Positions 1-11,614 of a stretch of 25,670 nucleotides of DNA are shown piece by piece. Position numbers and translations under genes: made by a program. Numbering within the stretch: position 1 is the stretch's first letter; every line of letters begins with the position of its first letter. The DNA comes from Parachlorella kessleri (Eukaryota; Chlorophyta; Trebouxiophyceae; Chlorellales; Chlorellaceae), in contig BBXU01000283.1 of NCBI GenBank assembly GCA_001598975.1, positions 1 through 25,670 on the forward strand. Direction: 5' to 3'. Under the pieces are notes generated by a model. The model did not search any database. It was not told the origin of the DNA and worked only from the letters and a program-made list of their open reading frames with translations.

Positions 1-2
1 CC

Positions 3-1073
<1,071 letters not shown>

Positions 1074-1633
1074 GCAGCAAGCCAGCTGGTAAGCCTGGCG
1101 TGCTGGATTTCTGCGTGGCGGTCTAAAGGAGGAGGGCGCTTTGGGACCTGTTTGCCAAAGATGAGAGGGGTGCCCCTTACAGTCGGGCGGTGGGAGGGGT
1201 GCCCAGGGTGCCATGCCTGGTGTGCGCCGTGGGGAAAAGGGTGGGTGGGTACAGCTGGCGGCGGTGGCTGCAGCGGGTGCTGGCTGAAATCCCCCTTGCA
1301 GCCTGCTGTGCATCTGGCATGGGCGAGCTGCTGCGACTGAGGTCCCGACGTTGTGCTATTGTGGTGGGATCATCGACCCTGGGTCGTGTGGATGTGGACC
1401 ATGGGTATGCTAGGTGCGCTGCGCTTGTCCATATGGAGCTTGGCTGTGCACAGATGGGGTGGGTGTGACATACTCTTAGCTGACTCTTTACATATGCATG
1501 AATCTTTAGTGACGTTATTTGCCCTGATTTGCCTGTAGGAATGCGCGTCTATTTGGAGGGCGAGCGGGGCGCACACAGCACTATCGGAACCTCTCAGCGG
1601 CTCAGTTGGTTAGTGGGGCTAGTGGTACTTCCC

Positions 1634-1638
1634 TGTAA
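1634..1638 (+). terminator. Candidate TGTAA poly(A) signal for GAPDH
   Basis: TGTAA is the usual chlorophyte polyadenylation signal. This copy lies about 560 nt past the GAPDH stop codon, and a second one lies at 1786-1790. Assignment rests only on the motif and position. Confidence 0.35.
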
Positions 1639-1911
1639 ATGAATGAGCTTGCAACGCGGCTTGTCAGCAATGCTTTGCTGCGCGTCTCTCTGTTCCGTTC
1701 AGCAGAACTGGTTGGCGGTTGAAACAGTCGTTGGTGCGTTTGGAGGAGCAGTAGTCCGCAAGATTTTCGGTGCAGCCTGGCCACTTGTAACGGACTAGCC
1801 ATATGCACTTCACGCTAGACGCACGGCAGTAATGCCTGCAAAGTTTCTGGCTCAAGCCAGAGGCCTAGACAAGAGGTGCAGGCTGGCAGGCAACAACACA
1901 AGGCATTTGGC

Positions 1912-2011
1912 ACTGCAACCCTCATATTCTGCATCCAGCCCTGTCAGTCCAGCTCAGCTCTCACTCCCTGTTTGCACTACCTGCCACCCATGCTAACTGC
2001 AACCCTCATAT
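1912..2011. repeat. Direct repeat and dispersed repeat copy A
   Basis: The 16-mer ACTGCAACCCTCATAT occurs at 1912-1927 and again at 1996-2011, giving an 84-bp period. The sequence between them (CTGCATCCAGCCCTGTCAGT, then CTCCCTGTTTGCACTACC and TGCCACCCAT) recurs inside the ABCG gene at about 7893-7980, and in weaker form at about 2454-2530. It looks non-coding. Confidence 0.6.
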
Positions 2012-2066
2012 CTGTCCACATGATTCGGTTGCTACCGCATCGTACCAACGCAGCACAAGTCAAGTG

Positions 2067-5000
2067 TTAGGTGTGGTTGGGGACCCTCAGCGTCGACATG
2101 GGCAGGAACTTGGGCCTTGAGGCACGCAGGGCAAGGTAGCCAAGGGCGTTGTAGCCGGCGATGAGGCAGCTCAAGCCCAGGAATGCCTGCCATAGATGGT
2201 TGCCGGCAAAGCCTAGCCTGCAGCCAGTCATGACCTTGTCTGGCTTAGGAGTAGGGCATGCCCGTGGCTATGGACGAAGGCGGCTTTCGTGCAATGGTTG
2301 TATGAAGAAGAACAGCTCAGTCTTCAGGGGAACACACGTGTGGTGCAGGCTTCACTCGAGTGCTTGTGCAAGGAAGACTGTGGGCTACACCTGCCCGCAC
2401 AACAGGATATGCTTGCAAGTTAGGCGGGCTTACAATGGCCAATATCCAAAGCAAAACCCTCCCTGTCAGTACTGTTTGCCTGTCACTCTCTATTTGAACT
2501 ACCTGCCATACTAGTAACTGCATCCCGTCCCTGACTGTACAGGTTACCCCTAACTCGTCCCTTGGTTCCACCGCCTGCCACCGTTAACCACCTGTTACCA
2601 GCAGCCAGCCCAAGTCCCTGAGCTTGCCTGTTTAAAATGTCGTCGCCTGTTTGAAGGCAGCCCGCACCGCTGCTGCCATCACATTCCCACCCTTCGCGCC
2701 CTGGACAGCCACAATGTGGTGTTTGGTGAGATCCTTACAGACCGCGCTCCATATGCCCACATTGCCAACTGGTGTGAGGTTGGCATAAGATGCTGCGCGG
2801 AGCCGAACAGCCTTGCTGCAACCTTGTTGCATGACACCCATGTGCTTGCGGGTGCAACTGGCCTCCCGCCATGCTGCTGCCCAGCCCTCTAATGTCACAC
2901 ACAGCCTATCTCAAACGGCCCGCCATCGTTGCTTGCAATGCTCGCCCGATTCCTGACTGCATGACGGCATACAGATTTTGCAGCAGCCGGCACCTTGGCG
3001 ACCGGTGACCGCCTAAATGGCAGCACAGCGGCCAGACTATACCCGCACCTGAGAAGTCGTTGATGGTGAGGCCCATGAAGGCAAAGTACAGGAAAGACAG
3101 GTTCTCAATCCAGCGCAGGACGGCAGGGATGCTGTCCTTCTGGATGTAGAAGCCGCCTGCATAGCCCAGGTCGGTGTTGTAGCGCGTGCATCCAGGCAAT
3201 ATTTGGTGGCAAGGCTGAGGCGGGGCAGCTGCGGTACACGAGGGCATGTGAGCCAGTACCTCCCCATGCAAGCCGGTGGTGTACTTTCCAACAAAGAGAA
3301 TCAAGCCAGTGAGTACTTACCAAAGAGGATGAGGATGACCACCACTGCCGGCCCAACCGCCAGGGCGACCTTCTCGTTGCGGCAGGCAGCCGAGACGGCC
3401 ACACCCAGGCCCTGGGCAGCCAAGCCCTCTAGGAGCAGCAGCGCCACAAAGATGAAGAAGGCGCTGGGGCTGGGGTTGAGGCCCACGATCCAGTAGACTA
3501 TCACGCCTGCGGGTGAGGAGAAGTAGCGGATCAGTGCCGGGGGGTTGATGTGGCTTTTAGGGGGTTGGGCCCGCTGCCATGCGCAGGCACTGCATCACTC
3601 TGGCCGGGAAGGGGCTGGGAAGGGTGAAGTTTGTGGGGGCTGGGCTGTTGTGGAGGAGCTGTTGTGCGGGGCAATGATACAGTGGCAAAAAGCTTGATGA
3701 GAGGATCAAGCTTGCGTAAGGGAGACTCACCGAAGAGCAGGCACTGCCCCACACGCAAGGGCACATCACACACGAACCGTGCCAGGTAGTAAGGGGCTAT
3801 GTGATGTGCCCTGCCCGCACGCTCCCTGCATGCACCCAGCCTTAGACATTACCATGCCATAATGATGTTACAGGGGTCCTGGGCACATCCATAACCCATG
3901 CAGCAGTGCACCCTGTGTGTCACACAGCTGCTCCAAGGCGCAAGCACATGTGGCATGGATCAACACGCAAGGAGCCAGGCGCACCTTGACACAACAGCCC
4001 GGTCGACTGGGAAGGTGTTGAGGGCATTGAACAGAGCATTGAAAGCAGCAAAGATACTGATGAAGAAAAGGATGCCTGCAGACAAGACACAGTGGTCGCT
4101 GCATGCCTGTACAAGGGATCCGTTGCTGGCACCCGCCGTGGCGGACCCAGCTCAGCAAACCCGCAGCTTGAACTGCCGGCCGTCATCGTTGAGTCTGATA
4201 TATACCTTGGCCGGGGTGGGAAGCGTGGGGAGGTAAGTTCGATTCTTGCCAGTGACTGCTACAATCACCTACAGCGGCAGCAGCGGCAGCATGCAGCAGT
4301 TCTAGTCCAAGGCACCAAATTGCAACTTACCAACCTCATCCTGTATCGCAGTCTGTGAGTTGCCCAGGTTGGAGTACAGGGCAGCCAGCACAAATCCAAT
4401 GACAACCGTCTGCACGATGGTGATGACCTGCGCCGGAGCCAGCAGCTTGGCATGCTTCACCACACTGACATGGGTTGTGCTACCCATGAAATGCCAGGCC
4501 TGGTCGGGTGTTTTAACAGAAGCCCATGGTCTAGGGCGTCTCGCACTGCTCAGGAGGCTACCTATCTGGAAATTGGAGGGTCCAATGAGAGGTGTGCAGG
4601 GTGCCAGGCCCCAGCTGACAACATGTGCACCAGGCACACTGCAAATTGTAGTAGGTGTGGCGCCGCCCATGTCAGGTGAGAGGCACTTGCTGAGATGCAG
4701 CCACCTGGGGCAGGCGGTCCCTCGACTGCTGCTTCCACGCCCGCCACAGCAGCAGCCTGAACTCTGTGAGAAGGCCGTTTGGAAAGCCAGGGTGCCTGTC
4801 CATCTCTTGCAGGGCTTGCATGTCGGCGTCGCAACCATGCGCCACAGTGGGTGACTGCAAAGAGCAGCACTTGCATTGCAGAGGTAGGATGGAACCACAC
4901 ACTCACGAGCAGCAAGGCATAGTGGCCGCAAGTAAGCGGCACAGCGGCCTGTAATGTGAATGTCTCCCCATGAGTGACATGCAGCTGCCCTGCTTTGGCA

Positions 5001-8000
5001 AGCCCTGCTTGCAAGGTGCAACACCATCTGCAGCTAACCATGTCCAGAGCCGCACACCTGGAGCCCGGCCTGCTGCACACTCTGGTCGCCGCGCTTTGCA
5101 AATGCGGTGGCTAGCAGGCTGATGCGCCTTCTGGCTCCCTCTTCCAGCTGACTGGAGCGAAAGTCTGGGGATATGACGTCCAGGAATAAGTCTGCCGGGT
5201 TGTATTGAGGCGGGCAGGGCAGGCCGCAGCCCTCGAACCAAGCAACAGCCTGCGCCACAGGCCAATTGCCAAGGCACTTCTGTCTGCGATGGCTAGCTGA
5301 AGCCTCTGCAAGAATGCATGCCATGAAGTGGCCAACTGCCTGGCCCTTCGTGGGCCTGAGGGGCGCCAGTGCTAGCTCTGCTAAAATAACGACCTGCTGC
5401 ACCCCTGTTTGCTGCACCTTCGCCTTCGATGAGCAACGCGGCAAGAAGCAGCCCAAATCGTTACCGCTACTTGTGCTGAAGCTCACCATACCTCAGAAAT
5501 ATAACCCTAACCGGTTGCCAGCCAGGGCCAGCCAACCTATCTACATCGTCGCTCAGGAGGTCGCCTTGGGACAGGTCACCAAGGAACAATGGCAGGTCCA
5601 GCACCCCTCTTGGCACCTGACTGGCTGGCCCAAAGTAGATGGTGCGGCCCTCTGAGACCAGCAGCAGCAGGTCAAACATGCGGTAGATAGAGGAGCGAGG
5701 TTGGTGCGCTGTGGCCATCACGCTGCGGCCGCTGTGGGCCAGCGCCCACAGCGCTTCCATCACCTTCTGGGCCTGAAAGGCGTCCAGGCCTGCATGCAGG
5801 GAGCAGGCGACAGCGCTGCAGGTTTTAGCATCGAGGAAGAGGTGGTCGCTGGGGGCCTTGCTTTTAGTTAGTTGCAACGAGATCTTACTTATGACCGAAG
5901 GCAACATGCAGCTCTTGATGGCTAGCTGGAAGCAAAGCATTCCCATGATGTGCTGCGCTAGCTTTGACCAGGAAGGACCGCACCATTTCACTGTGGGAAG
6001 TATGCTGAGGCGAGCCAAACTGGGTTCTGAGGTTTCTGCTCAAAGCACGATCACTGCCGCCAACTGCCTGCCAAATTTTGAGGACAATGCTAAATACTAG
6101 GCTAATACTAGTTGGATGGCAACCCTAAACCCCTACTGCTACAACCTCTTGCAAGGTCAGGTGGTGTGCAGGGGTGTGTATGCCTAGGTCACCTGAGGTG
6201 GGCTCATCGCAGAAAATGAGTGAAGGGTTTGCCAGGATCTGGATGCCTATGTTGCACCGCTTGCGCTCCCCGCCGCTGATGCCCCGCAAAAATGCGTTCT
6301 GCAGCTAGGGTCAGCATGTCACCATGGCTGCTGTTATGGCGCATCTTGACCACAGGCAGCCGGCAATATACTCTGGGATGGGAGCAACTAAGCAACATGC
6401 GGGGACAGCACGCTACCTTTCACCAGGATCTGCCTAGGGCTGCAGTGATGAAGCCCTACAACCTCAGGCACTGCGAGTAGTCTCAAACTCAAACCTCTCA
6501 CGCGATCTGGCAACAAGGTCCAGGCACCTACCCCGATGAAGCTGTTTGCCACTTTAGCCAGCCCCAGCTCTGTGATCACACGGGATGTGAGCTCGCGCTT
6601 CGCCGCTGCTGAGACTGTCCTGGGCAGGCTAATGGCAGCGGCAAAGTCGAAGGTTTCTCTGACTGTCAGATTGTGGAACAGAACGTCGTCCTGCATGCAG
6701 GTAGTTGCAGCATGTATGCAGATGTGGGCCCTTGAGCCCCAGCTAAGGGCTGCTGCTCGGTGTGAAGCGTGCGCCTGTAAACAAGATGGGTTGGTCCCGC
6801 AAAAGGTAATAACCCTTATCTGGCCACAGCTTGGTAAGAAACATTCAGTACGTGTCCTTTTGCCAAGCCAATGAGCTCACCTGCTGTACGAAGGCTGTGA
6901 TGGCTCTGAAGCCTCTGCCCCTGGGCAGGCCATTAACAAGCACCTCCCCTTCTAGCCGCCCTCCAATTGGCAGCCTGGCTGCCAGAGCGTTCAGCAGTGA
7001 CGTCTTGCCACAGCCCGTGGGCCCTGCATGCGGCTGGGGGACGTGAAGCAGCTGCACTCCACTAAGTCCAGCCCAGTACTGCAGCACACTGCAAGCATAG
7101 CGTGGCGCATTGGACTGTATTGTAGCTTGCTTGCAGTTTGCAGAAGTGCATTCCAGAAGTGCATCCCAGACCTGCACCCCCTGCTTGAGGACGCGGCATG
7201 AATCCAGAATTGCCAAACAGTGGCAGGAGTGCGCCTTCATGCTAGCTACCACCGCGGCCAGAGGCCGGCAGGGGTGGCAGCAAGTAGACCCAGCCAGCGG
7301 CATAATCACATGATTACATGTGGAGCAAGCTCGGTTGATGAGCCTGACACTGGTGTTGATTGTTGAGGTCCTGGGACCTACAACCCATCCAGGCACCCGC
7401 TTAAATGATGCACAGCACCGCTAGCAACCCTGTAACAAGCCTTGCCCTTGTGTGTGGCGAGACGCAGCTCACCAAGCACTGCCAGCAGGCGGCCAGGAGG
7501 GAGCACTCCTGAGCTTTCCAGCAGCACTGTCCTCCAGCTTCGCTTTCTCCATCGCCCCGAGGGCACTGAGTATGTCAGCCCTTGCCACTCCAGCTTCAAC
7601 CTCACCAGGTGGTGGAGAAAAGCCATCCATTGAAAGCAAACCCCACAGTATTGGACACCTGCACGCATGTCTGCCCTTGTGGCACCCATGCATTTCTTCG
7701 GCTGGGCACACCAGCAGGCAGTTCGAGAGGCGTGGCTCAGTCCCTGATGAGACAAATCATCAGGCTTTCTTTCAGGCCTAACCCTGTGCTCTCCTGCCCC
7801 TGCTTCAGTTCAGCTGCATCTCCTCTTCCAGTGGCCTTAGCTTATCTTGGGTAGAGAACTACTGGCTCAGAACTCAGGCAAGACTCAGGCTCACTCTGCA
7901 TCCAGCCCTGTCAGTTACGTCCAGTCCAGTCCAGCCCAGCTCTACTCCCTGTTTCGCACTACCCGCCACCCATACTAAAATCAGCATACCTAGTCGCACA

Positions 8001-8507
8001 ACGCAAGCTGCTTGGCTTGCAAATCGTCTTGCTATGCGAGAGGGCATTTCGTGGCGTACTGACCTGCCTTCTAGAGCCTTTCCCATGGTTGTCCGAGCTG
8101 GCGGATGAGAAGGAGAGTGACTCCAGCATCTTGCTGGGCTCCTGCTTGACTGGACTCTCTCCGGGCCACCTGCATGGGGCTGCGAGGTCACTGTGCGTGG
8201 CACTGCACAGAACCTAGCTGCAGACTGCTCTGGGCCAGCATTTGCCCATGCTGTGCAAGGGCTTTTAGCAGGAACGAGGCCTACAATCCTATACTAAGCA
8301 GAAGCGGGCACAAGGGCGGCCAGCAGGGTCGCCAAAGTGGCCTGCTGTCAAATAGTCCACAATCATCCTGGGCAGGCTGCACTCTCACCCCGAGGGCGCC
8401 ACTGCTCTGGCCATGAACAGCTCCGCCTCCCTCTGCAGCTCGTGCACGTCATCGCTGTTGAGGATATCCACTTTCACATCGTCGCTCTGACTTGTTGCTG
8501 GGTCCAT
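2067..8507 (-). CDS. ABCG: ABCG-subfamily (WBC) ABC half-transporter
   Basis: This is an ATP-driven exporter half-molecule with an NBD-TMD order, expected to dimerise in a membrane; the substrate is unknown. Exons on the minus strand: 8507-8389, 8133-8064 (or from 8141), 7593-7473 (or from 7600), 7023-6881, 6690-6532, 6298-6193, 5789-5617, 5279-5058, 4854-4705, 4454-4331, 4075-3985, 3825-3731, 3506-3321, 3156-3049, and last 2186-2067 (TAA). All phases agree except between the last two, where an exon in 3048-2187 is unresolved; 2627-2599 is one weak candidate. Length is about 660-700 aa, normal for the family. NBD motifs: Walker [10 protein letters not shown] (about 104-112), Q-loop QQDD (150-153), signature ISGGERKR (211-218), Walker B LIFCDE followed by PTSGLD, and H-loop His268 in TAHQP. 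The typical YNPADLFLD segment follows. Six membrane segments begin near residue 430, and [11 protein letters not shown] and LTINDFSG are ABCG TMD landmarks. The start at 8507 has an in-frame TAG just upstream. Confidence 0.92.
2454..2530. repeat. Dispersed repeat copy B (diverged)
   Basis: The stretch contains CTGTCAGT, a CTCTCTATTTGAACTACC segment, TGCCATACTAGTAACTGCA and CCCGTCCCTGACTG. These follow the same order as copy A (1912-2011) with substitutions. It sits in the last intron region of the ABCG gene. Confidence 0.4.
2632..2898 (-). other. Open reading frame inside the ABCG 3' intron region, origin unknown
   Basis: An 88-codon ATG-to-stop frame lies between the last two recognised ABCG exons. 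It includes [17 protein letters not shown] and [12 protein letters not shown]. It does not resemble the ABCG extracellular loop and I do not recognise a family. Because it sits between dispersed repeats it may be a remnant of a mobile element or chance. Phase does not support including it whole in the transporter. Confidence 0.25.
7893..7984. repeat. Dispersed repeat copy C in an ABCG intron
   Basis: It shares CTGCATCCAGCCCTGTCAGT, CAGCTCT, ACTCCCTGTTT, GCACTACC and GCCACCCATACTAA with copy A, in the same order and orientation. It also carries a short run of CCAGT-like units (about 7920-7940). It lies in the intron between ABCG exons 2 and 3. Confidence 0.6.
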
Positions 8508-9291
8508 ACTGATCGTTCGACACTATGGCCTTGGATGGCTTTCCTTGCACTGTGTGTGCCTTTCAACACCTCGGTTCCGCCCCATCGGCTCACTCTGGGC
8601 TCCAGTTGGAGAGCAATACTCATGGGCGACAGCTGACTCCATGGCCGACTCAGCGGCTGCCAACCCCTTTCGGGGGCAACTCCTTGCATCCCCGTCGATA
8701 TCCAAGGAGTTATCCTGTTCAGCAACGTGCATAGCGCGTCATTTTTTGCATGTCCTGGGGATGTGAGAGTGAGGGAGGTCGGGCCTGACGAGTTTGCAAG
8801 CGCCCGTTATTGGGGGCGCGAGGGCGCAAGCAGAAAACAGGGCGTAAGTCCAAACACGAGTCCTAAGACAATATCTCAGGCACCCTGCAGGTCCAAGTAC
8901 AAGAGCAGGTAAGAGACACAATCCGAGCCGCAAGCGGCTCGTCTGATACTACCTGGCTACTATTCAGCAATGTCACATATGTATATACACCCAACACCGC
9001 AGTGGCTCTGTGCACCACCACATCTACTGTGAAACATGCAATAGAGTCGACAAACACTTACTAAACCAACCGCTGCTGTCAAAGCAAGTAGGCTCTCATC
9101 GAAGCAAGTAAGGGTCCTTAAAGGATGCGCCATGAACATGTCTATTTATAACATGAAGGCATCAGGCCTTGAAATCATCACAAACAGCCCCCAGGGCTAT
9201 CTGATACGCAGGTTCCATCACGCTCCTCATCTAAAACGCAAGACACCAAGCGGAACAAGAATTACGATAATCAAGTCACGGTGTAGGCCTC
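8508..9291. other. Intergenic: ABCG upstream region and 3' flank of the Pro-rich gene
   Basis: No conserved coding exon was recognised. Both flanking genes are on the minus strand, so this stretch should hold the ABCG promoter and 5' UTR and the 3' UTR of the gene at 10842-9292. The part from about 8930 to 9270 is visibly richer in A/T than the surrounding exons. No clear TATA box and no minus-strand TGTAA were seen. Confidence 0.45.
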
Positions 9292-10842
9292 CTAGCCCCG
9301 CCTTTCGCCAACAGAAGCCTGCCCATCCAAATCCTTATCTGCTGTGTAGCGCTGCTCCCCAGCAGGATACAATAGATGCTGCAACTGCTGCTGTTGTGGC
9401 AGCCCAGGTTGACCATGATCTATCCCGAATATGGATGGTGGGCTGCCATGCCGCTCAATGTAGCTAGGGAAGCAGGAAGGAGCGCGCTGCGGCAGCGGCA
9501 AGAAAGGCAGGGACGGGATTCCTAACAATGGCTGGAGGGATCTTGGAGGGGACAGCAAGCGAGGGGGCCGGGGAGCCCCGGGGGGGATCAGTGGGCACAT
9601 AGCCAGCCCGTCGTCCCTGGGGCTCCCCGGTGCAACCGGTGTGCTTGGGCGGCTCTGTCCAGCTGCTGCTGCTGCAGCAGCTGGGGACCCAGGCGGGGCT
9701 GTGGCTGGGGGTCTTGCAACCATGGCAGGAAGTGTGCCTAGGAGTGTGTCCAAGACGCTGCCCGCTGCCTGGGCCCTAGGCGTGCCTGAGGTCGCCTGCC
9801 GTGGTTCTGCCCCTGGCATCTGCCAGCGCCCCTTTGGCGACTGGGGAGCGCATGCCAGCATGCCGCCTGGCGGTGTGAATGCTGTCCTGGGAAAGGTAGC
9901 ACCCACATGCTCCTGTGAGCCACCTGCTGGTGCCTGGTGCCTGGGGGTAACAGCATCCTCCCACGGGGCGGGGACTTGGCCTGTCAACATCGGGGTGCCC
10001 TGCAGGCTGACAGGCTGGTCTGCTTGGTGCAGCAGCTGCAGCGGCAAAGGCAGCGGCAGCGGGAAGCCACCTGGGAAGGGATGGCCTCGCCCTGCTGCGC
10101 TGCGCGGCGTGCCAGCGGCCCCAGCGCGAGGGGTCTGCCCTCGGCTTGGCGGCTCCATGGCTTCCAAGGTTTTTAGCGCATGCTCAAGGGGATCCAGGGA
10201 GGGGTCCCCGGCAACCGCACCAGCAAGGGGAGTGGCGGCATGCGCACGACCTCCCAGCGGGCTTGGCCAAGCCCTGGTCACAGGCTGGGCTGTGGGGAGG
10301 TTGCCACGCCTGCCTCGGATGGGCGCCAACCCACCCCACAGGAAGGCAGGAGCAGGATGCGGGCTTACGACAGGCCGCAAGGGCGCAGGCGCTGCACTGC
10401 TCCTGTCTGGCGGCGCCTGCATGGGAGGCAGGATGAAGGGCTACATTGGGCTCATGCTAAAGGTCAAACCACCCTGGCGATGAATAACGTTTACAGTACC
10501 ACTTAAAGGCAACTCCCTTTAAGGCATCAGGGCTTGGTGTCATTCCCCAAGCTCTTCTTCTGCTAACGCGCCAGCATTTGGAAAGGCTGACCTGCGCTAC
10601 CTTGCACACCTGCTGCGCATGGCTTCCCTCGGGGTATCATAGAGGCAGCAAACCATGCGGAGGGCATGCCTTACCTGAGCAGCGTGCTCCGCATGGCTTC
10701 CCTCCTCCCTCCTCGCCCGCTTGGCAAGGGGGCTCTGGTCAGCGCTGCGCAAGCCGGCCGCATCAGCTTGTGCTTCCCTGGCTGAGGTGCTCAGTGGGCC
10801 AGAAGGCGCGTAGCTTGCTGCCGCTGACTCGGGGGTCTCCAT
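9292..10842 (-). CDS. Proline-rich, probably disordered protein of unknown function
   Basis: I do not recognise this gene. The model has two exons, 10842-10675 and 10416-9292, joined by a GTAAGG donor and an ATGCAG acceptor in phase 0, giving 430 aa. Exon 1 begins METPESAAAS and contains a basic cluster, LAKRARR, that could be a nuclear localisation signal. Exon 2 is one uninterrupted 374-codon frame dominated by Pro, Ala, Gly and Ser, with an Ala8-like run, a short QQQQ run near the end and the C-terminus GQASVGERRG. Two short stretches might form helices: LEHALKTLEAM and VLDTLLGTLPAM. No enzyme motif, signal peptide or membrane segment is visible. The opposite strand also has a long frame here (9641-10483), but it is shorter and rich in Cys and Trp, so the minus strand is preferred. 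The frame stays open upstream of the chosen ATG to 11022, so extra 5' exons are possible. Confidence 0.45.
10653..10696. repeat. 10-bp perfect inverted repeat around a splice donor
   Basis: CCATGCGGAG at 10653-10662 and CTCCGCATGG at 10687-10696 are perfect reverse complements separated by 24 nt. The loop contains the predicted GTAAGG donor (10674-10669) of the Pro-rich gene. The same CGCATGGCTTCCCTC string as the right arm also occurs at about 10617. Confidence 0.6.
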
Positions 10843-11614
10843 GAGGCAGCTGTTGATGCACCTGCAGCTGTGGCAGGCACTGGCCCTGCAGCCAGATAGG
10901 CACCCATGCCAGGGAGTATCGTAGCAGGAAAGTGGCAGATTATGCAAATGTAAGCAGTGTAAGAAGGAATATACCTGTAAATTACCTGGGCTTACACCAG
11001 GGCTGACAGGGCGGAGGTGCAAGGGTACTGTGCTCCTTCGGTACCCTGGTTCAGCAGCTTCACCATACCCCTGGCCATCTTCTCACTGTTGGCACCAACC
11101 TGGAGTCGTCCCGCTGCGGCAGGCCTCTGTCGGTGAAAAAGCAAACTTGGGTATTACCATGGGAAGCTTCCACTGGGCAAGGACTGACTACAGATCGGCG
11201 GCAATACTATGAAGAGTCAGACAAGTCAAGAATAGGTGGCACCCTCTGTCCCATGCTAAGGCAAATCTCTGGGGTTGCCGCCCCACCTCTGCCAGATCAG
11301 TGGTGTTGGTTTCAAAATCTCCCATGGCCGGCATTGCCCCAGCTGATTGCAGACCTTTAGCATTCAACGGTCATGCCAGCTGTGGATGCCAAGACGGGTT
11401 GCTGAACCTTCCTTGTTGTTTGACCTATTCTCCTTAAGCTCTTTTGGCAGCCCTTGCCAAGCAGCTCCTGGACTTGCTGGCCACTAACTGACAGAGGATT
11501 TCCTAGCTGGGGCGTCGGCGCCACAACCTGGCCTGCTTCATTACATCTGGCAGGAGCACCTTCCTTGCATCCTTGCAGCCATACAGACTACCGACACCAA
11601 GCGGGACAACGATT
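10843..11614. other. Intergenic: 3' flank of GH47 gene and upstream region of the Pro-rich gene
   Basis: No convincing exon was seen on either strand. TTACA at 11541-11545 reads as TGTAA on the minus strand, 70 nt after the mannosidase stop codon, and is a good poly(A) signal candidate. The remainder probably holds the promoter and 5' UTR of the Pro-rich gene, or undetected 5' exons of it. Confidence 0.45.
11541..11545 (-). terminator. Candidate TGTAA poly(A) signal for the GH47 gene
   Basis: This minus-strand TGTAA lies 70 nt downstream of the TGA at 11617-11615. Motif and spacing suit a short algal 3' UTR; there is no direct evidence of cleavage. Confidence 0.45.

Larger units (their letters stand above)
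1074..2066. other. Convergent intergenic region (3' flanks of GAPDH and ABCG genes)
   Basis: No coding exon could be recognised on either strand. Plus-strand TGTAA motifs at 1634-1638 and 1786-1790 are candidate poly(A) signals for the GAPDH transcript. TTACA at about 1488 is a minus-strand TGTAA that could serve the ABCG transcript, in which case the two 3' ends would overlap. The right half holds a copy of a dispersed repeat and a 16-bp direct repeat; both are listed separately. Confidence 0.5.

Noticed and set aside
1074..2066. Short plus-strand frames between GAPDH and the ABCG gene as small genes
   Set aside because: They are short, overlap each other on both strands, include repeats, and lack conserved motifs or splice-linked partners.
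4302..5027. 241-codon minus-strand open frame as a single exon
   Set aside because: Only its last part (4454-4331) is coding in this frame. The rest is intron, or overlaps the ABCG exon 4854-4705, which is read in a different frame.
9641..10483. 280-codon plus-strand open frame
   Set aside because: It lies wholly opposite the longer minus-strand Pro-rich frame, is rich in Cys, Trp and Gly, and has no recognisable domain or matching upstream exon; it is probably an antisense shadow in GC-rich DNA.
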